The position numbers and the translations under genes were made by a program. This document shows positions 14,694 through 20,938 of a stretch of DNA of 29,596 nucleotides, in pieces; positions within the stretch are counted from its first letter, which is position 1; every line of letters starts with the position of its first letter. The stretch is from JBEKHI01 sp050012355 (lineage in GTDB: Bacteria; Actinomycetota; Actinomycetes; Streptosporangiales; Streptosporangiaceae). The stretch spans positions 1-29,596 of the forward strand of contig JBEKHI010000046.1 of NCBI GenBank assembly GCA_050012355.1, read 5' to 3'. The notes beneath the pieces were generated by a model that did no database searches, was not told the DNA's origin, and saw nothing but the letters and a program-made list of their open reading frames with translations.

Positions 14694-16373
14694 TCACCGC
14701 GCCGGGTAGCGTTCCCGGCGAATGGTGGTTTTCCGGCCCTTGATACTGGTCCGCTTCAGTGCCGCGACCACGTCGTCGGCGGCTGCTTCTGGCACCTCGA
14801 CGAGGGAGAACCGGTCCGCGATCTCGATCGCGCCGATGTCCCGGCCCGACAGCTCTGACTCGCCGGTGATGGCGCCGACCAGGTCCTGCGGGCGGACTCC
14901 CGAGGAACGGCCGGTTCCCACGAACAGGCGGGTCGTGCCCTCGGTCGCGCGACGAGGACGGCGGGAGTCGCGACCGGCGGGCTTGCGACGGCTATCCCGG
15001 TCGTCGGCCGGACGCAACTCGACCTCCGGCAGCTCTTCTTCCTCGCCGACGCTGCCGCCCGCCTCATGGGCTAGCTTGACCGCGGCGAGCGCTACATCGA
15101 AAAGGTCGAACTCCTCGCTGAGTGGCTCCACAACGGCCCGGAAGGCATCCAGGTCGTCATCCAGCAGGCTCTCGCGGAGAGCGGCCCGGGTCAGCTCCAG
15201 GCGCCGGGTGCGCAGGTCCGCGACGGTCGGCAGCTTCTCGGTCGCGATCGGCTGCCCCGTCGCCCGCTCGATGCTCTTGAGCATCTTGTGCTCACGCGGC
15301 TCGACCAGGGTGATGGCGGTGCCTTCACGGCCAGCCCGGCCGACGCGTCCGACGCGGTGCACGTAGGACTCCGGCGCGCTCGGCACGTCGTAGTTCACCA
15401 CGTGAGTGAGCTGATCGATGTCGAGGCCGCGAGCGGCGACATCGGTGGCCACCAGCAGATCGAGGTTCCCGCCACGCAGCCGGTTCATCACCCGGTCGCG
15501 CTGTGGCTGGTCCATTCCGCCGTGCAGCGCCTCGGCGCGATAACCCCGCCCGTTCAGCGTCTCGGTGAGCTGGTCCACTTCGTCCCTGGTACGGCAGAAG
15601 ACGACCGAGGCCGTCGGCGCCTCCAGGTCGAGTACCCGGCCGAGAGCGGCGGGCTTGTGCCCGCGCGGCACGACGTAGGCGATCTGCCGCACCAGCAGGC
15701 CTTCGGCGGACGTCTGCGCCTTGCGGCCGAGCTCGATCCGTACCGGGTCGTTCAGGTGGCGGCGCACCATGCCGTTGATCCGGGGCGGCATCGTGGCCGA
15801 GAACAGCGCGGTCTGCCGCTCCTTCGGGGTCTCACCGAGGATCGCTTCGATGTCCTCAGCGAAACCCATGTCGAGCATCTCGTCCGCTTCGTCGAGTACG
15901 ACGACCCCGAGGGCGCCCAAGCTCAGCGTTCCCCGGGTGATGTGGTCGAGTGCGCGCCCCGGCGTGGCCACCACTACGTCGGCGCCGCGTTCAAGCGCCC
16001 GCAGCTGCCGGCCGATGGGCTGACCGCCATAGATCGGCAGCACGCGCGCGCCTATGTCGTGTCCGTAACGGTGCATCGCCTCGGAGACCTGCATCGCGAG
16101 CTCGCGCGTCGGCACCAGCACCAGCGCGAGCGGCGTCGCCCGCCTGCCCTCGTTGATGACCCGCTGGAGTATGGGGAGCGCGAACGCGGCCGTCTTGCCC
16201 GTCCCGGTCGCGGCCTGTCCGACCAGATCACGGCCCTCGAGCAGCGGCGGGATGGCGGCTTGCTGTATCGGTGTCGGCTCTTCGTAACCGAGCCCGGAGA
16301 GCGCGTGGCACAGTTCCGGGGCCAGCTTCAGGTCGGCGAAGCCGCTCGGGGCCTCGTCGTTATTTTCACTCAT
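14694..16373 (-). CDS. deaD: DEAD-box RNA helicase, DeaD/CsdA type
   Basis: 559 residues. Q-motif EPTPIQQAAIPPLL, motif I AATGTGKT (54-61), Ia PTRELA, Ib TPGR, II DEAD (161-164), III SAT (192-194), V ATDVAARGLDI and VI HRVGRVGRAGR are all intact. A linker rich in acidic and basic residues leads to a C-terminal DbpA/CsdA-type RNA-binding domain beginning TTRLFVGTGRSSGVRPQDLV and ending near KGRKTTIRRERYPAR. It should unwind short RNA duplexes in ribosome assembly, mRNA turnover or cold adaptation. There is no strong Shine-Dalgarno at its ATG; instead an 11-codon upstream ORF with a GGAGG site overlaps the start by ATGA. Convergent with the GntR gene, 25 bp apart. Confidence 0.95.
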   Translation of the reverse strand: MSENNDEAPSGFADLKLAPELCHALSGLGYEEPTPIQQAAIPPLLEGRDLVGQAATGTGKTAAFALPILQRVINEGRRATPLALVLVPTRELAMQVSEAMHRYGHDIGARVLPIYGGQPIGRQLRALERGADVVVATPGRALDHITRGTLSLGALGVVVLDEADEMLDMGFAEDIEAILGETPKERQTALFSATMPPRINGMVRRHLNDPVRIELGRKAQTSAEGLLVRQIAYVVPRGHKPAALGRVLDLEAPTASVVFCRTRDEVDQLTETLNGRGYRAEALHGGMDQPQRDRVMNRLRGGNLDLLVATDVAARGLDIDQLTHVVNYDVPSAPESYVHRVGRVGRAGREGTAITLVEPREHKMLKSIERATGQPIATEKLPTVADLRTRRLELTRAALRESLLDDDLDAFRAVVEPLSEEFDLFDVALAAVKLAHEAGGSVGEEEELPEVELRPADDRDSRRKPAGRDSRRPRRATEGTTRLFVGTGRSSGVRPQDLVGAITGESELSGRDIGAIEIADRFSLVEVPEAAADDVVAALKRTSIKGRKTTIRRERYPAR

Positions 16374-16402
16374 ACACGACCATCCTGATCCAAAAGCGTC
16401 AT
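16370..16402 (-). CDS. Ten-residue upstream ORF coupled to the helicase start
   Basis: ATG at 16402 with a strong Shine-Dalgarno GGAGG (16413-16409, 6-nt spacer) encodes MTLLDQDGRV and stops at a TGA that overlaps the helicase ATG as ATGA. The helicase has only a weak AGGA upstream, so ribosomes would likely reach it by termination-reinitiation at this mini-ORF. It is too short for homology evidence. Confidence 0.5.
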   Translation of the reverse strand: MTLLDQDGRV

Positions 16403-16415
16403 GGGCTGCCTCCGC

Positions 16416-16526
16416 TCAGGCGGCCCGGACGCGGATGGTCTGCGCGCCGTAGCGCTGCTCCGCGATAAACCACTTGGCGGTTCCTGTGAGATGTCGCTCC
16501 AGTCGAGGCTGGATTCGGGTCCGCAC
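16416..16526 (-). CDS. Possible 36-residue small protein upstream of the helicase
   Basis: A frame ending TAKWFIAEQRYGAQTIRVRA plus a final Ala stops 3 bp before the GGAGG of the mini-ORF. The last 19 codons have G or C at nearly every third position, as real genes here do. A GTG at 16526 would give 36 residues; no ATG and no Shine-Dalgarno is visible, and the open frame extends back to about 16615. It may be a leader peptide, a gene remnant or chance. Confidence 0.3.
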   Translation of the reverse strand: MRTRIQPRLERHLTGTAKWFIAEQRYGAQTIRVRAA

Positions 16527-17064
16527 GCAGCGGCAGCCGGGCCGGTTCTTGGCGCGACTTATCCAGATCCCTGAAAGGCAGCGCCCGCGACATCGTTCTC
16601 TGCGAGCGCGCGGTTAGCGAACACACAAGATAACTACGACCACAGGTTACAGCAGATCCCGGGTCCAGTTCATTCCCGGTGCCACCGCCAGCAAAGCCTG
16701 TCTCGTCCGGAGGCGGTCTCGGTGGCGTGAAAGTGGCGGAGGCGGCGGGGTGGTGGCGGGCCCGGATCCGCTGCCGCGGCCGGAGGCGTGCACTGGTGAT
16801 GGTCGTGGTGCTAACGGTTCAAGTGTTGCTGGCGTGATCTCCTGGCTGGTGGCCCGTTGCCGGTGGGTGCCGCATTACCCAGGTTCTGAGCGGAAAGTCC
16901 CCAATTGTTGCGTGCGCGGAGACGGACCGTTCCTGGGCGGTGTGGCCCTGCCCGTGAAAGAGCCAGAGCAGCACCGCACCGCCCACCTTCCAGAGCGCGA
17001 AGCCTCCCGCGGCGACTACTATCAGGTTTCGCTACCGCCGTCACCCTGCTGAAAGGGAGAACCC
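16527..17064. other. Non-coding stretch between helicase leader and Q-rich protein gene
   Basis: No convincing reading frame. It contains the probable 5' leader and promoter of the helicase, copy B of the intergenic repeat, and the leader of the rightward Q-rich protein gene, whose ribosome site AAAGGGAGA (17052-17060) lies 4 nt before its ATG. GGTGGGTGCCGCA near 16870 matches a motif at 7523-7535 in the other repeat-bearing gap. Confidence 0.55.
16688..16780 (+). repeat. Intergenic repeat, copy B
   Basis: Matches copy A in order: CCAGCAAAGCCTG (16688-16700), CGGTGGCGTGAAAGTGGCG (16720-16738, 19 of 19 identical) and CCGCTGCCGCGG (16768-16779). Spacers differ by small indels. GCCACCG (16681-16687) can pair with CGGTGGC (16720-16726) to close a hairpin in this copy. 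Confidence 0.6.
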
Positions 17065-17466
17065 ATGGACGCCCAGACCGTAGACCAGAGCTATGCCCAG
17101 CTACAGCAGCAGGCACAGCAGACAACGGCGCTGATCCAGACGCTGGCCGGCAAGCTCCAGGCCGCTGCCGCGGCGGGCGACACCAACGCCCGTGAGTGGA
17201 TGCTCGACCTGAAAGAGATCGCGCTGGGCGTGCAGCAAGAGGAAGGGCAGACGTCGCTGCTGCTGCAGTCCATCCACTCGATGGTGGACAACCATGTCCA
17301 GGCCACGGCGCAGCCCCAGTACCAGCAGCAGCAGCCTCAGTACCAGCAGCAGTACCAGCAGGGCGGCGGCATGCTCCAGCAGTTCCTCGGCGGCGGATTC
17401 GGCCGGGCGATCGTGAGCGGCGCGGGCTTCGGTATCGGCGACGACATCATCAACAAGATTTTCTAG
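17065..17466 (+). CDS. Gln/Tyr-rich small protein with glycine-rich hydrophobic tail, unknown
   Basis: 133 residues. Residues 1-75 are predicted helical and Gln/Ala-rich (YAQLQQQAQQTTALIQTLAG), probably coiled coil. Residues about 82-100 are a low-complexity stretch of QPQYQQQ units, prion-like in composition. The C terminus is a glycine-rich amphipathic segment (GGGFGRAIVSGAGFGIGDD then IINKIF) that could insert in a membrane or drive assembly. No enzyme family is recognised. Start is supported by AAAGGGAGA. There are no neighbours on the same strand upstream; the low-GC membrane-LuxR gene follows 72 bp downstream. Confidence 0.75.
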   Translation: MDAQTVDQSYAQLQQQAQQTTALIQTLAGKLQAAAAAGDTNAREWMLDLKEIALGVQQEEGQTSLLLQSIHSMVDNHVQATAQPQYQQQQPQYQQQYQQGGGMLQQFLGGGFGRAIVSGAGFGIGDDIINKIF

Positions 17467-17538
17467 CCGAACTGTTGCGCAAGACGGACCACCGGCGGAT
17501 ACCGGGCCTTCTTCTTCCTCCTCTGGCAGACTTGGACC

Positions 17539-18513
17539 ATGGGGCTGGAGCTTTGGATCTCTGTCATTTCCGCGGTCTTCGCGTTTGGTAGTGCCGCGGC
17601 AACCGCACTGCTGGGCGCCCGGGCCAATAGACAGCAAATACAGCTGACAGCGGAAATCGAACGGCAAGCCGAGACGAGGCGCAAGCAGGATCAGCGCGAG
17701 GACTTGATGAGCCGGATTCGCGATCCTCTGTTGCATGCGTCCTTCGATTTGCAGATGCGGATCTTCAATATTGTTAGCCAGGACTTCCTGGGCATATATC
17801 TGTTGCACGGGTCAGACGATGAACGTGTTTACGCAGAACGAAGCACCTTGTTTGTTTTCGCGCAATACATGGGTTGGGTTGAGATTGTTCGCCAAAGCGT
17901 TCAATTCCTGGACCTTGGAGATAGGAGTGATAATCGAAAGCTGGTTAACTTCTTCTCCAAGGCAGCCGGGATATTGAGTTCAGATTCGTTCCACACGTCT
18001 AGCTTGAATTCGCTCGACGACAGGATGTTCCGCGTCTTCCGTGCCGAGCAGCGTGCGATTGGCGAGATCATGATAAGGTCTCGCCTGGAGGGCGAGATGG
18101 ACTGTATCGGCTACGCTGATTTCTGCTCTCGGATCGAGAACGATCAGTCATTCTCCCGATGGCTTGTTCAGCTATCCAAATCTGTCGAGGAGTTGTCTCG
18201 CTCCGAGAACCGTGTGCACCCTCGCCTCGTCGCCCTCCAGCATAACCTGGTCGAGTTGATTAACTTCCTCGATCCGGACAACACGCGTTTCCAGGAAGCC
18301 CACCGCACTAAGCTAGAGCAGAGCCCGCTTACGCGGCAGGAGGTAGAAATTCTCGGCATGCTCGAGGCGAGTGCTTCTTCCAGCGAGATAGCTGAGCGAT
18401 TGGGAATGACCCCAGGAGCGGCCGATTATCATGTATGGAATATTTCGCAGCGGCTCGAGGCCGAGAGTGAAGCAGAAGCAGTTGAGATAGCCAAGCGGAA
18501 TGGATGGCTTTAG
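17539..18513 (+). CDS. Membrane-anchored protein with C-terminal LuxR-type HTH
   Basis: 324 residues. One N-terminal membrane helix (residues about 5-27, LWISVISAVFAFGSAAATAL) is followed by a charged coiled coil (ANRQQIQLTAEIERQAETRR), then about 200 residues of predominantly helical sequence not recognised. The C-terminal 65 residues are a GerE/LuxR HTH: PLTRQEVEILGMLEASASSS, EIAERLGMTPGAADYHVWNI and the closing EAVEIAKRNGWL. A DNA-binding domain on a membrane-tethered protein implies either signalling from the membrane or release by proteolysis. Base composition is clearly lower in GC than the neighbours (about 47% in a sampled 60-bp piece at 17821-17880), suggesting transfer. No good Shine-Dalgarno precedes the ATG. 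Ligand and targets are unknown. Confidence 0.7.
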   Translation: MGLELWISVISAVFAFGSAAATALLGARANRQQIQLTAEIERQAETRRKQDQREDLMSRIRDPLLHASFDLQMRIFNIVSQDFLGIYLLHGSDDERVYAERSTLFVFAQYMGWVEIVRQSVQFLDLGDRSDNRKLVNFFSKAAGILSSDSFHTSSLNSLDDRMFRVFRAEQRAIGEIMIRSRLEGEMDCIGYADFCSRIENDQSFSRWLVQLSKSVEELSRSENRVHPRLVALQHNLVELINFLDPDNTRFQEAHRTKLEQSPLTRQEVEILGMLEASASSSEIAERLGMTPGAADYHVWNISQRLEAESEAEAVEIAKRNGWL

Positions 18514-18890
18514 TAATTCGGCAGTCCGAGGCATGCCACCGACGGTCGCGTGCGAATACCCGTCGGGGCATGGGCCGGCCATGGAATGGACCTCGGGACG
18601 TATAACTACCCAGATTCTCGCGACCGAGGGCTTCAACGGCAGCGACGGCAGCTCCAGCGTCACGGTGAACTCGGGCAGTTCGTTCTCAAGCGGTGGTCTA
18701 CTCCACCTGGGATGTCGACGCGATCTGGCCCAGCGAGTACGTGATGGTCGCCACGCCTGACGGCAACAAATTAAGGTGTGTTTGCCGTATGTTGCGGGTC
18801 CTGATCGTGGTTTGCTGCGCGCCGTGAGGCCCGGGATGGGGTAGCGAACCGGACATCCGTGCCATATCGCCCTGCTGTCGTGCCGGGCGT

Positions 18891-18948
18891 TCATGGTGAG
18901 TGCTGCATTGCCCGCACTCTTGCCTGGGTAGTGCAGCACTCACCATGA
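18891..18948. repeat. Perfect 17-bp inverted repeat with 24-nt loop
   Basis: TCATGGTGAGTGCTGCA (18891-18907) is exactly complementary to 18932-18948; the loop is 18908-18931. It could form a very stable RNA or DNA hairpin. No T-run follows, no transposase lies nearby, and the closest upstream stop codon is 380 bp away. A terminator, a mobile-element end pair or a DNA-binding site are all possible. Confidence 0.7.
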
Positions 18949-19048
18949 TCACCTCGAATAGAGGGGCGCCGAACGGGGACGGCACAACCGGGTGATACCG
19001 TACCAAATCGCTCGGCCGCGACGACACGCCGAAAACTCACGTTGTTCT

Positions 19049-19058
19049 GAAACGTTTC
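19049..19058. promoter_or_regulatory. Possible LacI-type operator upstream of the ABC permease
   Basis: The perfect 10-bp palindrome GAAACGTTTC sits in TGAAACGTTTCCA, close to the CG-centred consensus of LacI/GalR-family operators. It lies about 140 bp before the permease start. No LacI-family gene is in the window, so a distant regulator would be required. Confidence 0.35.
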
Positions 19059-19195
19059 CATTGCGCCATCGATGGGCCTGGAACGGGCCGAGAGGGACTC
19101 TCCCATCCCATGAGGCAGGGGCGGCCGAGTCAAAACCGCCACCATGGGGCAGAATGTGCCTGTCGACCCTGGTCAGCACGGGAATCGGAGAACTC

Positions 19196-20938
19196 ATGGC
19201 GGTGAGCTCGACCTTTCCCAGCCGGGACACGCTGAGGCGGTTCCGGTTCCGGCCGATTGACGCGGTCGTCGGGGCGGGCATCTTCCTGCTCATCTACCTG
19301 GTGGTGCGGATCGGCGCGGGGGCGCACGCGCCGTTCCACCCCCGCCAGACGACCACGATCAGCACGAATCCCGATGAACTGCCCTACTATGCGGGGCGCA
19401 GCCTGCTGCGGATGTTCATCGCGTTGTTCTTCTCGTACGCGTTCAGCCTCGTCTACGCCTACGCGGCCGCCCGTTCCCGGCGAGCCCGGACGATCATGAT
19501 CCCGGCGCTGGACATCCTGCAGTCGGTCCCGGTGCTGGGATTCCTGGCGATCACGGTGACCTTCTTCGTGCGGCTGTTCCCCGGTTCCATACTCGGCCTC
19601 GAGGCCGCCTCGATCTTCGCGGTGTTCACGTCGCAGGCGTGGAACATCACGTTCTCCTTCTACCACTCGCTGGTGACGCAACCCCAGGAGCTGGATGAGG
19701 CGAGCCGCCTGATGGGGCTGTCGCGATGGAAACGGTTCTGGGCTGTCGACGTGCCGGGCGGGGCCATCGGGCTGGTGTGGAACGGGATGATGAGCTTCGG
19801 CGGAAGCTGGTTCTTCCTCACCGCGTCCGAGCTGATCACCATCGGCGGCCACAGTTACGAGCTACCGGGCGTCGGCTCCTACGTCGGCCAGGCGGAGGCC
19901 AACGGGCAGCTCAAGTACGTGGTGTACGGCATCATCACCATGATCATCATGATCCTGGCGGTGAACGCGGCGTTCTGGCGGCCGCTGGTGGCGTACGTGG
20001 ACCGGTTCCGGTCCGAGCAGACCAGCGGGCCCGACAAGCCCAAGTCAGTGGTCCTCAGCGTGCTGCGCCGGTCCAGCTGGCCGAAGGCGATCGGCCGGGG
20101 CAGGCAGGTCGCCGCCCGGCCGGTGAACCACGTGATGGGCGTGATCACCGGCATCGACGACCAGTCGCTGGCCACGTCGGCGGGCCGACGGCGGGCCGCC
20201 GACCTGGCGTTCGCGGGCGTGCTGACGGTCGTGCTCGGCTACGGGCTGTACAGCATGCTCAGCTACATCGCCGCCGGTCAGCAGGGTCTTGGCGTGCTCG
20301 GGGACGCGTTCGGGCTCGGCTTGCTGACGTTCCTCCGGGTGGCCGTGGTGGTGGCCGTGTCGTCGGTCATCTGGGTGCCGGTCGGGGTCTGGATCGGCTT
20401 CAACCCGCGGGTGGCCCAGTACATGCAGCCAGTGGTGCAGCTGCTGGCCAGTTTTCCCGCGAACTTCATCTTCCCCTTCGTCATTGTTATCTTCCTCGAC
20501 ATCGGGCTGAGCCTGAATTTCGGCAGTGTGCTTCTCATGGCGCTCGGGACCCAGTGGTACATCCTGTTCAACGTCATCGCCGGCGCCAGCGCCGTGCCGT
20601 CGGACATGAAGGAAGCCATGGACAACCTCGACGTGCGCGGCTGGAAACGCTGGCGGAAGATGATCCTGCCAGCCATCTTCCCCGCCTATGTCACCGGCGC
20701 GATCACCGCGGCGGGCGGGGCGTGGAACGCCACGATCGTGGCCGAGATCGTCACTTACAACGGGCATGTGCTGAAGGCGGCGGGCCTGGGCACCTTCATC
20801 GCCGAGGCGGCTAACCGCAGTGACTTCCGTGAGATCATCGCGGGCATCCTCGTCATGGCGGTCTACGTGACCGGCCTCAACTCGCTGCTCTGGCGCCGCC
20901 TGTACAACATGGCCGAGTCGAAATTCGCGATGTCATGA
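19196..20938 (+). CDS. Double-length NitT/TauT-type ABC transporter permease
   Basis: 580 residues that contain two binding-protein-dependent permease domains in tandem. Domain 1 (about residues 60-290) carries the ATPase-coupling loop LDEASRLMGLSRWKRFWAVD. Domain 2 (about 330-575) carries MKEAMDNLDVRGWKRWRKMI, so one polypeptide can supply both halves of the channel. Each has five to six membrane helices. The start ATG has GGAG 5 nt upstream; the longer open frame is ignored. Fused permeases of this class typically pair with ATPases bearing the AAA-associated C-terminal domain, as here, and commonly lack an adjacent substrate-binding protein. Nitrate/sulfonate/bicarbonate annotations are by homology; the substrate is not known. 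Its TGA overlaps the next ATG (ATGA). Confidence 0.92.
   Translation: MAVSSTFPSRDTLRRFRFRPIDAVVGAGIFLLIYLVVRIGAGAHAPFHPRQTTTISTNPDELPYYAGRSLLRMFIALFFSYAFSLVYAYAAARSRRARTIMIPALDILQSVPVLGFLAITVTFFVRLFPGSILGLEAASIFAVFTSQAWNITFSFYHSLVTQPQELDEASRLMGLSRWKRFWAVDVPGGAIGLVWNGMMSFGGSWFFLTASELITIGGHSYELPGVGSYVGQAEANGQLKYVVYGIITMIIMILAVNAAFWRPLVAYVDRFRSEQTSGPDKPKSVVLSVLRRSSWPKAIGRGRQVAARPVNHVMGVITGIDDQSLATSAGRRRAADLAFAGVLTVVLGYGLYSMLSYIAAGQQGLGVLGDAFGLGLLTFLRVAVVVAVSSVIWVPVGVWIGFNPRVAQYMQPVVQLLASFPANFIFPFVIVIFLDIGLSLNFGSVLLMALGTQWYILFNVIAGASAVPSDMKEAMDNLDVRGWKRWRKMILPAIFPAYVTGAITAAGGAWNATIVAEIVTYNGHVLKAAGLGTFIAEAANRSDFREIIAGILVMAVYVTGLNSLLWRRLYNMAESKFAMS

Larger units (their letters stand above)
18514..19195. 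other. Intergenic region with gene debris before the ABC transporter
   Basis: No intact gene. Around 18630-18770 two frames hold plausible protein fragments: GFNGSDGSSSVTVNSGSSFS in one, VVYSTWDVDAIWPSEYVMVA then TPDGNKLR in another. They may be parts of one broken gene for a secreted protein. The stretch also contains the 17-bp inverted repeat at 18891-18948 and a LacI-like palindrome at 19049-19058. An open frame running into the permease from 18992 is not considered coding before 19196. Confidence 0.45.

Noticed and set aside
16399..16626. 75-residue minus-strand frame with ATG upstream of the helicase
   Set aside because: Arg/Pro-rich and without a ribosome site; the alternative frame ending at 16416 has better third-position bias, so that one was listed with low confidence.
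18992..19195. N-terminal extension of the permease
   Set aside because: No family resemblance, no ribosome site, and a good GGAG-spaced ATG at 19196 directly before the first conserved residues.
18949..19195. Possible c-di-AMP (ydaO-type) riboswitch before the transporter
   Set aside because: Considered because of the KdpD modules, but the conserved paired elements and GGGGAACC-like core could not be traced; a covariance-model search would be decisive.
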